A DNA stretch of 64,000 nucleotides from DASVTU01 sp036387415 (GTDB taxonomy: Bacteria > Acidobacteriota > Blastocatellia > Pyrinomonadales > Pyrinomonadaceae), in NCBI GenBank assembly GCA_036387415.1, contig DASVTU010000029.1, positions 177,532 through 241,531 on the forward strand. Direction: 5' to 3'. The translations under genes were made by a program, and so were the position numbers. The notes below the pieces were generated by a model. It saw only the letters and a list, made by a program, of their open reading frames with translations. It had not been told where the DNA came from and searched no databases. Positions 17,055-26,271 of this stretch are shown here, in pieces (position 1 is the stretch's first letter; each line of letters begins with the position of its first letter).

Positions 17055-19481
17055 TTATGGATGTGTCTCAAGCAAGAAGGATTTGCCCACGATGGTTGTA
17101 TCGCTGGTGAGGAATTGTGGGGCTGCCATCATGTAGTCGGGTCGCGGCTTGTGGGATTGGTCGTGCGTGTTAGGGAGTTCGTACGAAACATCTTCGACGA
17201 AAAGCTTTAACGGCTGCGCCGTCCGACGCACTTCCAACGCGAGTTCAAACCCTTCCGGCGGCGGCGCGGCGAAGAGCAATTTCAGCGAGCCTCCCGTCTC
17301 TGCGGGTTCGCGCGGCGGCGTCTGAGACGCGGCTTTGCTTCGTAGAATCTCTTTTCCGTTGACGGCGGCGGAGAGCACTTCTGCCGAGGCATCCACGAAG
17401 ACAAGCACCAACGCGGCTTGCCGCGTCGAAGCGACGCGCGCCCGCACGATGCGCCCGCCATCGCGCGTAAAATCTTCCAACACTTCGAGTTGCGGCGGCG
17501 CGGGTGGCGTCGAGATGTGGGCTGGCGTCTGGGCTGCGGGTCTGGAAATCCACGGAAAGAAAGTGTCGAGGCTTTGTCTTGCGGCGTCCGCTTGAATGAA
17601 TTGTGAAGTCCATTCGTCGGGCGCGCGGTCGAAGCTGCCCCAGATGGCGTGTCCGGCGTCGGCGTCGAGAGCGTAGAAAACGCTGTTCACTGCTCGGTGG
17701 CGGGCATCGAATCGCGCCGTAGAGAGTCCGGCGACGATGAAGCCGATGCCGACCAACACGGACGCCACGGGCAACAGCCATCCGGTCGCAGCAGTAACAA
17801 AATCGAGTTGGAGAACAAGGAGCGAGATGAGCAAAACGAGCATCATCAACACCATCGTCGCCATCGAGACTCCGAGCATCGACAACAGCATCGAGACGAG
17901 CGGCGCGCCGAGAAGCACCGTAGGAACGGCAGCCAGCATGTGCACGGCAAAACGTCTCCATGCGACGAAGTTCGTCCGCGTGTCGTGGCGTCTCCCTTCA
18001 GATGCCTCCCCGTCGTCTCCGGCAAACAACGCGAAGGCCACTCCGCAGGTGCTCGCCAGCAACGGCCATGTGAACAGAAAACTTCCGGCGGGCAGCGCAA
18101 GCGTCGTCCAGATGAGCAATAGCAACCACCAGCATAGCGCGCCGACGGCGAGATTCAAAACGCTTATTTTTCGTCGCAGCAAACGGTAGAGAGCCGAAGT
18201 CGCTGCGATGGTGAGACAGACGAAGGCGATTTTGTAGAGATGTCCGTTGTAGGGGTCGCCCCACGGTAGTGCGTCGAAGCCACGATGGGTCGCGCGTATC
18301 GTCCACCATGCGAGCGTCAACAGGATGGCGGTCAGCACGGCGGCACACGGCACGGCGGCGATGCCTCCCGCCAATTCACGCACGCGCAGTTGCCGGGTTC
18401 GGAAACCGTAGACGACGACAACGGCAAAGGCGAGCGCGGTGAAGACCGAGAGAAGCGACGCCCACGTCCGCGTGTAATGGACGAACAACGTGCCGTAGAC
18501 GTTGAAATAGACGGCATCGGGTTCGCGTCTGTCGTTCAAGTCGAGATTGCCGAAGTGGCGCGCGAGCGCGAGCGCATAGGAGCCGTGGTGCTGCACGCTT
18601 CGTTCGTCGGTCTCGTCTGGCGTGTCGAGCGCGGTGTGATAATAATGGATGCCTTCGATGTAAGCGAAGTTCAGCGCAGGAATTCCGGCTCGTTTGAAGA
18701 CGCTCAAATCCGTGTCGTTCGGGAGCGATTTATAGGCCGCGTACATCAGAGAGTTAGCGACCGCGTGCGGCGCAGCGCGCGCAAACTCACGTATGAGCCA
18801 GCCGTTGCGGTCGCTCGTCTCGAACATCATCACGGGGCCGCGCGTTCCACGCCCCTCAAAGTTTAAGACCAGCCCGACATCCCCCGCCGCGGGGTGTTCA
18901 CTGACAAAAGCCTTCGCGCCGAGCAGTCCGAGTTCTTCGCCGTCGGTGAAAAGAAAGATGAAGTCGTTTTTGAGTGGCGCTTGCGCTTTGAGCGCACGCA
19001 ATGTTTCGAGCAGGGCGACGACGCCTGCGCCATCGTCGGTAGCGCCCGCACCCGACGGCACCGAATCGTAGTGCGCCATGAGCAGCAGGGCTTTCGTGTT
19101 CGACGTGCCCGGCACGCGTGCGACGATGTTGTGCACGATGCCTGCCGCGACGGGTCTGTTGCCACGCGGGTTCCACTCGCTGACGGCGGTCGTTTGCTGA
19201 ACTTCCGCAGCGACGCCGAGCGCGGTCAGTTCGTCGAGGATGTATTGACGCACTCTCGCGTGTTCGAGCGTGCCGACGGGGCGCGGCTTTTGCGCGATAG
19301 CCCGCAGGTGCTTGACGGCACGCGCGGACGAGAATTCGCCGGAGGGAGCGTCGGCGGGAACGGTGTCGGGTGGTTGGAGTCGTGCGATGCTGAGATAAGC
19401 GAGCGTGGCAATGAAGAGGACGCTCAAGAGCGCGTGCGCGAGATTCTTTTTTGGACGTTCGGCGCTTGAACTCGATGACAT
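17055..19481 (-). CDS. M28-family membrane aminopeptidase (ERMP1/FXNA-like)
   Basis: 808 residues. One membrane helix (LLSVLFIATLAYLSI, 18-32) anchors a peptidase M28 domain of about residues 50-310. Zinc ligands and catalytic residues fit the family: His137 (LLMAHYDS), Asp149 (ATDDGAG), Glu182/Glu183 (DGEELGLLG), Glu209 and His282 (HYYHT). About eight further hydrophobic helices follow (330-590), then a beta-rich soluble tail. This order resembles eukaryotic ER metallopeptidase 1 and its bacterial relatives. Substrate unknown; probably faces the periplasm. The single ATG at 19481 is the natural start. Confidence 0.88.
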   Translation of the reverse strand: MSSSSSAERPKKNLAHALLSVLFIATLAYLSIARLQPPDTVPADAPSGEFSSARAVKHLRAIAQKPRPVGTLEHARVRQYILDELTALGVAAEVQQTTAVSEWNPRGNRPVAAGIVHNIVARVPGTSNTKALLLMAHYDSVPSGAGATDDGAGVVALLETLRALKAQAPLKNDFIFLFTDGEELGLLGAKAFVSEHPAAGDVGLVLNFEGRGTRGPVMMFETSDRNGWLIREFARAAPHAVANSLMYAAYKSLPNDTDLSVFKRAGIPALNFAYIEGIHYYHTALDTPDETDERSVQHHGSYALALARHFGNLDLNDRREPDAVYFNVYGTLFVHYTRTWASLLSVFTALAFAVVVVYGFRTRQLRVRELAGGIAAVPCAAVLTAILLTLAWWTIRATHRGFDALPWGDPYNGHLYKIAFVCLTIAATSALYRLLRRKISVLNLAVGALCWWLLLLIWTTLALPAGSFLFTWPLLASTCGVAFALFAGDDGEASEGRRHDTRTNFVAWRRFAVHMLAAVPTVLLGAPLVSMLLSMLGVSMATMVLMMLVLLISLLVLQLDFVTAATGWLLPVASVLVGIGFIVAGLSTARFDARHRAVNSVFYALDADAGHAIWGSFDRAPDEWTSQFIQADAARQSLDTFFPWISRPAAQTPAHISTPPAPPQLEVLEDFTRDGGRIVRARVASTRQAALVLVFVDASAEVLSAAVNGKEILRSKAASQTPPREPAETGGSLKLLFAAPPPEGFELALEVRRTAQPLKLFVEDVSYELPNTHDQSHKPRPDYMMAAPQFLTSDTTIVGKSFLLETHP

Positions 19482-19581
19482 CCGTTTCGGGGTTGTTGAG
19501 CGAGAGAGCGGTCGTGTTGTCGGTGAAGCGAAGCCCTTGCGGAATCAGTGGCGACGGAGAAGAGGCGCGGCGGGCAGCCTC

Positions 19582-19914
19582 TTAGCCGAACATCGGCGCG
19601 CCGTTGTAGACTACTTCCCAACCGTTCTTCCGGCTCGTCGCAATGCTGCGACGGAACCACTTCAAGGCGGCATCGCTGTCGTCGTAGTTTTGCGCGGTCG
19701 GGAGCGCCTGTCGCGGGTCGATGCGGACGACTTGCGCGCCGCTCGCGGAAGTCCTGAGCGAGAGGAGCGCAATCATGCCGTTCTTGGTCAGTACGACGGT
19801 ACGCGTGTCGATGGTTTCGTCTTCGTCCTCTTCGTCGTAGTCGAGTAGCGCGGAATCGTTTGTGTCGGCCTCGTCGTCAATCAGGTCGTCAAAAAAATCA
19901 TTCTGGTCGTTCAT
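19582..19914 (-). CDS. Conserved-looking acidic hypothetical protein
   Basis: 110 residues from an ATG at 19914; a GTG three codons upstream is an alternative. The N-terminal 35 residues are extremely acidic (DDEADTND, DYDEEDEDE). The C-terminal part looks folded: TVVLTKNGMIALLSL, then DAALKWFRRSIATSRKNGWEVVYNG, where a helix followed by a strand suggests a small alpha/beta domain. I recognise no family name. It stands alone, divergent from glpK, with about 100 bases before the peptidase gene. Confidence 0.7.
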   Translation of the reverse strand: MNDQNDFFDDLIDDEADTNDSALLDYDEEDEDETIDTRTVVLTKNGMIALLSLRTSASGAQVVRIDPRQALPTAQNYDDSDAALKWFRRSIATSRKNGWEVVYNGAPMFG

Positions 19915-20057
19915 TGCTTTCACTCAAAACTTTCTAGGGAATTTAATGGTCAGTGCCAGTGGCCGAAAGATAGTCGGTTAGATTAGCCGTCGCGGGGCTA
20001 GAACGTACATACTACAAGCTTCGCGGTTGAATGCAAAATGCGGAAGGAGCATCGCCG

Positions 20058-21563
20058 ATGGCAGCGGGCTACATTCTCTCGATTGACCAGGGAACGACCG
20101 GAACCACCGTGCTCGTTTTCAATCATGCCGGAACGATTGCGGGTCGCGCCTACTCGGAATTTCGACAGCATTACCCGCAGGCCGGATGGGTCGAACACGA
20201 CGCCGGAGAGATTTGGACTGTGACGCTGCGCGTCGTCGCCGAAGCTCTCTCCGACGCACGCATCGACACGCGCGAACTCCGCGCCATCGGCATCACTAAT
20301 CAACGCGAGACGACGGTCGTCTGGAATCGTGCGACGGGCGAACCCGTCGGCAATGCTATCGTCTGGCAGGATAGGCGCACGGCTCGCATCTGCGACGAGT
20401 TGAAGGCGCGCGGACTCGAAGCGAAGTTGCGGAGCAAGACGGGACTGTTGTTCGACCCCTACTTTTCCGGCACCAAGCTCAAATGGATGCTCGACAACAC
20501 CGATGGCTTGCGCGAGCGTGCCGCGCGCGGCGAACTCGCCTTCGGCACGATTGATTCATGGCTCATCTGGAAACTGACGGGCGGGCGCACGCACGTCACA
20601 GACTACTCCAATGCCTCGCGCACGCTCCTTTACAACATTCACGAACTCCGTTGGGACGACGAACTTCTCGACATCTTCGCCGTTTCGCGCGCGTTGTTGC
20701 CGGAGGTCGTCGCTTCGTCCGGCGTCTGCGGCGAGACGGACGCGGAAGTTTTCTTCGGCGCGCGTGTGCCCATCGCGGGCGTCGCGGGCGACCAGCAATC
20801 GGCGTTGTTCGGTCAGGCGTGTTACGGAGAAGGGCTTGCCAAGAACACCTACGGCACAGGCTCTTTCGTGATGATGAACACCGGACGCCGCGCCGCGCCG
20901 AGCGCGCACGGACTCCTCACGACGATTGCATGGCGCATCGGCGACGAACCCGTCGAATACGCGCTCGAAGGCGCGGTCTTCATCACGGGCGCGGCGGTGC
21001 AATGGTTGCGCGATGGTCTTCAGATTATTGAGCACGCATCGGAGACGGAAGCCCTCGCGCGCTCCGTCGCATCGAACGACGGCGTTTACTTCGTGCCCGC
21101 GCTGACCGGACTCGGCGCGCCGCACTGGGACGCATACGCGCGCGGCATTCTCGTCGGCCTCACGCGCGGTGCGACCCGCGCACACGTCGCACGCGCCGCG
21201 CTCGAAAGCATGTGCTACCAGACGCGCGACGTGCTCGAAGCGATGGCGCGCGATTCCGGCATCCCTCTGCGAGAGATTCGCGCGGACGGCGGCGCGGTCG
21301 AGAACAGTTTTCTGATGCAGTTTCAATCGGACATCCTCGGCGTCGCCGTCGAAGTGCCGGAGATAACGGAGACGACTGCCGCCGGAGCCGCCTATCTCGC
21401 GGGGCTGGCCGTCGGTTTCTGGCAGAGCCGCGAGGAGATTGACGCGCGTTGGAAACTCGCACGACGCTACGAACCACAGATGAGCGCGCACGAAAGCGAA
21501 CGTCTGTACCGACGCTGGCTCAAGGCCGTCGAACGCGCCAAAGAATGGGCGCGCGACGAATGA
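20058..21563 (+). CDS. glpK: Glycerol kinase
   Basis: 501 residues from the ATG at 20058, which has GGAAGGAG upstream; an ATG 27 bases earlier lacks one. It phosphorylates glycerol to sn-glycerol 3-phosphate with ATP in the cytoplasm. FGGY-kinase signatures are clear: GYILSIDQGTTGTT at the N-terminus, VWQDRRT, YFSGTKLKWMLDN, and AGDQQSALFGQACYG with NTYGTGSF. Length matches the family (about 500). It overlaps glpD by ATGA, so kinase and dehydrogenase are made together as a glycerol catabolic operon. No uptake facilitator gene is next to it. Confidence 0.97.
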   Translation: MAAGYILSIDQGTTGTTVLVFNHAGTIAGRAYSEFRQHYPQAGWVEHDAGEIWTVTLRVVAEALSDARIDTRELRAIGITNQRETTVVWNRATGEPVGNAIVWQDRRTARICDELKARGLEAKLRSKTGLLFDPYFSGTKLKWMLDNTDGLRERAARGELAFGTIDSWLIWKLTGGRTHVTDYSNASRTLLYNIHELRWDDELLDIFAVSRALLPEVVASSGVCGETDAEVFFGARVPIAGVAGDQQSALFGQACYGEGLAKNTYGTGSFVMMNTGRRAAPSAHGLLTTIAWRIGDEPVEYALEGAVFITGAAVQWLRDGLQIIEHASETEALARSVASNDGVYFVPALTGLGAPHWDAYARGILVGLTRGATRAHVARAALESMCYQTRDVLEAMARDSGIPLREIRADGGAVENSFLMQFQSDILGVAVEVPEITETTAAGAAYLAGLAVGFWQSREEIDARWKLARRYEPQMSAHESERLYRRWLKAVERAKEWARDE

Positions 21564-23206
21564 CAGGTATGGCGAGAAAGATTCCGGCGGACATCACGAC
21601 GACGGTCTTCGATGTCATCGTCATCGGGGCAGGCATCAACGGCGCTGGCGTGGCGCGCGATGCGTCGATGCGCGGGCTGAAAGTGCTCGTTCTGGAAAAG
21701 GGCGACATCGGCGGCGGCACAACCGCTTGGTCAACCCGTCTGATTCACGGCGGGCTGCGTTATCTCGAACACGGCGAAATAGGATTGGTGCGCGAGTCGC
21801 TCCGCGAGCGCGAGCATCTTTTTCGCATCGCGCCGCACCTCGTCCGACCCTTGCCGATGCTCGTTCCCATCTACGCGCGCGGCAGACGCGGAGCATTGAC
21901 CGTGCGCGCCGGAATGATTGCCTACGACCTTCTCTCTTTCGACAAATCACTCGCACGCCATCGCATGCTCACGCGCGAGGAGACGCTGCGGCGTCTGCCG
22001 CGACTCAACGCCGACGGTTTGCGCGGCGCTGCGCTCTATTACGACGCGCAGGTCGAATTCCCCGAACGACTCGCGCTCGAAAACGTCCTTTCGGCGCGCG
22101 AACACGGCGCGTCGGTTCTGACTTACGCACGCGTCGAACGCATGACTATTGCGGACGGCAAAGTCGAAGGCGTCGTCTTCACAGACCTCTTGGACGGCGG
22201 TGTGCATACAGCGAGAGCGCGGCTCGTCGTCAACGTCGCGGGGCCGTGGGTTGATAGTGTGCACAAGGCTACATCGGGGACTCTGCGGCGGATGATTGGC
22301 GGCACGAAGGGAAGCCACATCGTCGTCAACGCGTTCGAGGGTGCGCCGCGCGAAGCGGTCTATGCGGAGGCCGAGGCCGACGGTCGCCCGTTCTTCATCA
22401 TTCCGTGGAACACGCGCTATCTCATCGGCACGACCGACACACGCTACAAAGGCGATTTGGATGCGGTCGAGGCTGATGAGACGGAGGTGGACTATCTCGT
22501 CGGCGAGACGAATCGCGTCTTCCCTTCGGCACAGTTGAGTCGCGCGTCGGTGGTCTACACTTATGCGGGCGTGCGGCCTCTGCCCTATGTCGGCGAGCGC
22601 GACGAGAGAGGCATCACGCGTCGGCATTTCATCCACGACCATGCGCCCGAACTCCCCGGCTTAATCTCCATCATCGGCGGCAAGCTCACCACCTACCGAC
22701 ATCTTTCAGAACTGACCGTGGACGCCATCTTCAAGCGACTCCGACGCGACGCGCCTCCTTGCCTGACGGCGCAACGTCCGCTGCCCGGCGCAGCGGTCGC
22801 AGACTTCGACGCTTTCCGTGTGGATTTCAAGGCGCACAATTCCCTCCATGCAAACGTTAGCGAACGACTGCTGCGACTCTACGGCGTGCGTGCGCGCGAG
22901 GTGCAAGCGATTGCTTCGGAAGACGACGCGCTGGCCGAGACGTTGAGCGACGAGACGGATGCGATTGGCGCGGAGATTGTCTTCTCGTTCCGGCATGAGA
23001 TGGCCGAGACGCTCTGCGACTCGCTCTGGCGACGCACGATGATTGGAATGACGAGCGCAACGGTCGGCATACGCGAAGCGAAGGTTGCCGCCGACATCGC
23101 CGCGCGACATCTCGCCTGGGACGCCGCGCGCGTCACACGCGAAGTCGCCGCTTATCTCGCCTACGTCAAGCGATTTCACCCTCGCGCTACGGGCGGCGAA
23201 AATTGA
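21560..23206 (+). CDS. glpD: FAD-dependent glycerol-3-phosphate dehydrogenase
   Basis: 548 residues from the ATG at 21560 within the ATGA overlap with glpK; earlier in-frame ATGs lie inside glpK. It oxidises glycerol 3-phosphate to dihydroxyacetone phosphate at the membrane and passes electrons to quinone. The FAD motif is DVIVIGAGINGAGVARDASMR, followed by the family signature GGTTAWSTRLIHGGLRYLE. The central domain has GGTKGSHIV and PWNTRYLIGTTDT, and the C-terminal all-helical domain is complete. Directly partners glpK. A direct repeat of ATTGATATAGTG begins at its stop codon. Confidence 0.96.
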   Translation: MTGMARKIPADITTTVFDVIVIGAGINGAGVARDASMRGLKVLVLEKGDIGGGTTAWSTRLIHGGLRYLEHGEIGLVRESLREREHLFRIAPHLVRPLPMLVPIYARGRRGALTVRAGMIAYDLLSFDKSLARHRMLTREETLRRLPRLNADGLRGAALYYDAQVEFPERLALENVLSAREHGASVLTYARVERMTIADGKVEGVVFTDLLDGGVHTARARLVVNVAGPWVDSVHKATSGTLRRMIGGTKGSHIVVNAFEGAPREAVYAEAEADGRPFFIIPWNTRYLIGTTDTRYKGDLDAVEADETEVDYLVGETNRVFPSAQLSRASVVYTYAGVRPLPYVGERDERGITRRHFIHDHAPELPGLISIIGGKLTTYRHLSELTVDAIFKRLRRDAPPCLTAQRPLPGAAVADFDAFRVDFKAHNSLHANVSERLLRLYGVRAREVQAIASEDDALAETLSDETDAIGAEIVFSFRHEMAETLCDSLWRRTMIGMTSATVGIREAKVAADIAARHLAWDAARVTREVAAYLAYVKRFHPRATGGEN

Positions 23207-23227
23207 TATAGTGGCATTGATATAGTG
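23202..23227 (+). repeat. Direct repeat ATTGATATAGTG x2
   Basis: Copies at 23202-23213 and 23216-23227, separated by two bases; the first includes the glpD stop codon TGA. It could be a duplication scar or a regulator half-site pair before the next gene. Confidence 0.7.
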
Positions 23228-23261
23228 TCGGGGAGTTCTTCAAAAAATCTGAATCGGCGAG

Positions 23262-24311
23262 ATGGAGAGTATGCAACCGAACACGAAAGCCGTTCCCGCG
23301 ACGATGCGCGCACTGGAACTGCGCGATTACGACGGCGGGCGCGAGAGCATCGCGGTGGTCGAAAAGCCCGTGCCCCGTCCGGGCATGAATGAAGTGCTGG
23401 TGCGCGTCGGCGCGTCGCCTGTGAACCCTTCCGACTTGATGTTTCTGCGCGGGTTGTACGGCGTGAAAAAGCGGCTGCCGATTGTGCCGGGATTCGAGGC
23501 GGGCGGCGAAGTGTTGACGAGCGGCGGCGGATGGATGGCGCGTTGGCTCGTGGGGCGACGCGTGGCCTGCGCCGCTCCGCAGAACGGCGACGGAACGTGG
23601 GCTGAGTACATGGTCACGCCCGCGAAGCTTTGCATTCCTCTGCGCCGCAACGTGACGGTCGAGCAGGGCGCGGCGATGATTGTGAATCCCTTCTCGGCGT
23701 GGGCGTTGATGGACGAGGCGCGTCGCGCACGTGCACGCGCCGTTGTGCAGACAGCCGCCGCCTCCGCGTTGGGAGGCATGATTAACCAACTCGCCGCGCG
23801 CCACCGCATCGCCGTCGTCAACATCGTGCGACGACCGGAGCAGGTCGAACTCCTGCAACAATCCGGCGCACAGTATGTGCTCAACAGCAACGACGCGGAT
23901 TTCGACGTGCGTCTGAAAGAGTTGTGCAGACGTTTGGAGGCGACCGTGGCTTTCGACGCCGTGGCGGGCGAGTTGACCGGACAACTCTTGCGCGCGATGC
24001 CGAACGGCGCATGCGCCATCGTCTACGGCGCGCTTTCCATGAAGGCTTGCGAAGTTGACCCGCGCGGTCTGATTTTTGAACGCAAACTCCTGCGGGGTTT
24101 CTGGCTCTCCGATTGGCTCATGTCGCAGAACGCGCTCGCCAAACTCCTTACCTCGATGCGTGTGCAAAAACTTCTCGCCAGCGATTTGAAGACCGAGATA
24201 CGCGCACGCCTGCCGCTCGAACACGCCGCGCAAGGCTTGGAGCAATACGCCACGCACATGACGGGCGGCAAAGTTCTCTTCATCCCCTCGCTTCGCGCGC
24301 CGTCCGACTAA
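23262..24311 (+). CDS. MDR-family alcohol dehydrogenase-like oxidoreductase
   Basis: 349 residues. The N-terminal GroES-like domain carries GASPVNPSDLMFLRGLYG and PGFEAGGEVL; the nucleotide-binding half shows SALGGMINQLAARHRIAVVNIVRR and a VAFDAVAG stretch. The usual zinc-ligand Cys/His set is absent, so it belongs with zinc-free quinone-reductase-like or enoyl-reductase members. Substrate unknown. It begins 55 bases after glpD, and the following membrane-protein gene starts 6 bases after its stop. ATG codons at 23262 and 23271 are both possible starts. Confidence 0.83.
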   Translation: MESMQPNTKAVPATMRALELRDYDGGRESIAVVEKPVPRPGMNEVLVRVGASPVNPSDLMFLRGLYGVKKRLPIVPGFEAGGEVLTSGGGWMARWLVGRRVACAAPQNGDGTWAEYMVTPAKLCIPLRRNVTVEQGAAMIVNPFSAWALMDEARRARARAVVQTAAASALGGMINQLAARHRIAVVNIVRRPEQVELLQQSGAQYVLNSNDADFDVRLKELCRRLEATVAFDAVAGELTGQLLRAMPNGACAIVYGALSMKACEVDPRGLIFERKLLRGFWLSDWLMSQNALAKLLTSMRVQKLLASDLKTEIRARLPLEHAAQGLEQYATHMTGGKVLFIPSLRAPSD

Positions 24312-24317
24312 AAGCCG

Positions 24318-26243
24318 ATGGCAAGTTTGCACAACTCGCAGCGACCGTTGCGTTGGCGTCTCGGATTCCTTGCTGCCGTCGCCGTCATGCTTCTCGCACT
24401 CTATCCGCAAATCTCTTTCCGTTTGTCGCGCGGCGGTGATTGGAACGGCATGCACGCTTACGCGCACGGCGACGAGGCGGTCTATGCTGCTTACGTCAAC
24501 GCCTTGATTGACGGTCGGCCTCGCCGCAACGACCCCTACACCGGACGCGACGACGCACCGCCCCATGCGCCACAAGCCGAATCCTATTTCTCGATTCAAT
24601 TCGTGCCTCCCTACGCGATTGCTCTCATCGCGCGCATCTTTGGAGCCTCGCTGTCGCAGAGTTTCATCGCGTTGACGTGCTTCGCCGCGCTGCTCTCGTC
24701 GCTCGCCATCTTTCGTTTGATTGTCGCCATCACGGGCGACGAACGCGTCGCCGCCGCCGGAGTCTTGGTCGTACTCTGTTTCGGCTCGGTGCATCTGCTA
24801 CTCGAATACGCGCTCGGCTTCGGCGCGTCGAACAACTATCTTCCATTCCTCCGACGTTATCTGCCCTCCGCGCCGTTTCCCTTCTTCTTCATCTTCTGCG
24901 CCCTCATCTGGACAACGCTGACGACGGCAAACGTTCGCACAGCTTGGTTCTCAGCCGCCTCCACGGGTCTCGTTTTCGCAGTTCTCGTCTACTCGTATTT
25001 TTATCTCTGGACGACGGCGGCGGCGTGGGCTTCATGCTTCGCGCTTCTATGGCTCGTCTTGTTGTCCGGCGAGCGACGGCGCAGCATCAAACTCTTTGCG
25101 CTCATCGCTACGTTGGCCGTCGCCGCCCTGTTGCCATACTTCGCACTACTCTCGAACCGCGTCGCTACGACCGACGATGCGCTGCTACTCACGATGTCGC
25201 ACGCGCCCGACCTCCTGCGTCCGCCCGAACTCATCGGCCTTGCCGTTCTCACAGCATTCCTTTTATCCGCGAGGCGCGATTTCATCGCGTGGCGCGACCG
25301 CGGGGTGATTTTCACGGTAGCCTCGGCACTCACGCCCTTCGTCGTCTTCAACCAACAAATCATCACAGGGCGTTCGCTCCAACCGTTTCACTACGGCATG
25401 TTCGTCGTTAACTATGTCGCCATACTCGCCGCGCTGCTCTGCGCCGTGCTCGTCCATCGCGGATGGAGAAACCAGACCGACGCGCATAACAAGAGCGGCG
25501 AACCGCACGTGGCGACGCAAGGCGATATGCAGACCGACACGCAGCCCGAAACGTCGAGCCGCATTCCGTCCGCCCTGCTTGTCGCAATCGCGCTCGCTGC
25601 CTTCTGTTCGGGCGCGTTGGAGACGTGGCAGGCGAGCCGTAGATTCATGCAGGCAAACATCTTCCGCGACGAAGCACGCCCCGCCGCGCTCCGACTCGCC
25701 GCGCTCGCACGCCGCTCGCCCGACGGAAAACTCGATACGACTTCGCTCGTCCTCGCGACCGACTACACCATCGCCGACGCGCTGCCGACAGTCGCGCCGC
25801 AACCCGTGCTCTGGTCGCCTCACATGTTCAATTTCCCCGGCGTCTCGCTCGCCGAGGACAAAGAACGAATGGCGCACTATCTCTATTTGACCAACGTCGA
25901 TTTCTCGGATGTAGACGCCACGCGCCTCGATGCGCTCGACAATCGACGAAAATATTTCGTCACATCGCTCATCAGCCGCTCCCGCCACAATCCCAACTTA
26001 AAAATTGATTGGAAGCCGATTTCGCCCGCAGAAGTGAGCGACGCCTTGCGCTTCTACGCCGTTTACGTCGCCACCTTCGACGCCGCACGCGCCACACGCC
26101 ACGCCGTTTCCTACGTCCTCACTTCGACCAACGAGCACGTCGATTTCTCGAATTTCGACAGGTGGTACGAGCGCGACGGCGGCGAGCGCGTCGGCAGTTT
26201 CACTCTCTATCGAGTGAAGTTGCGCGAGGCGAGAGAGCCTTAA
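24318..26243 (+). CDS. Polytopic membrane protein, GT-C-like architecture
   Basis: 641 residues with about ten to twelve hydrophobic helices spread over residues 15-460, then a soluble C-terminal domain of about 170 residues. After the first helix a large extracytoplasmic loop contains HGDEAVYAAYVNALIDGRP with paired acidic residues, which resembles the first loop of GT-C glycosyltransferases using polyprenyl-phosphate sugars. No signature proves that. It starts 6 bases after the MDR gene and converges on a membrane alkaline-phosphatase-superfamily gene, ending 28 bases from it. Role in envelope glycan assembly is inferred. Confidence 0.75.
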   Translation: MASLHNSQRPLRWRLGFLAAVAVMLLALYPQISFRLSRGGDWNGMHAYAHGDEAVYAAYVNALIDGRPRRNDPYTGRDDAPPHAPQAESYFSIQFVPPYAIALIARIFGASLSQSFIALTCFAALLSSLAIFRLIVAITGDERVAAAGVLVVLCFGSVHLLLEYALGFGASNNYLPFLRRYLPSAPFPFFFIFCALIWTTLTTANVRTAWFSAASTGLVFAVLVYSYFYLWTTAAAWASCFALLWLVLLSGERRRSIKLFALIATLAVAALLPYFALLSNRVATTDDALLLTMSHAPDLLRPPELIGLAVLTAFLLSARRDFIAWRDRGVIFTVASALTPFVVFNQQIITGRSLQPFHYGMFVVNYVAILAALLCAVLVHRGWRNQTDAHNKSGEPHVATQGDMQTDTQPETSSRIPSALLVAIALAAFCSGALETWQASRRFMQANIFRDEARPAALRLAALARRSPDGKLDTTSLVLATDYTIADALPTVAPQPVLWSPHMFNFPGVSLAEDKERMAHYLYLTNVDFSDVDATRLDALDNRRKYFVTSLISRSRHNPNLKIDWKPISPAEVSDALRFYAVYVATFDAARATRHAVSYVLTSTNEHVDFSNFDRWYERDGGERVGSFTLYRVKLREAREP

Positions 26244-26271
26244 ACGGGACTCGCCAAACGGCGCGGATGCG

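Noticed and set aside
23187..24794. 535-codon open frame on the minus strand
   Set aside because: It lies opposite the MDR dehydrogenase gene, has no recognisable motif, and long antisense frames are expected from GC-rich codon use.
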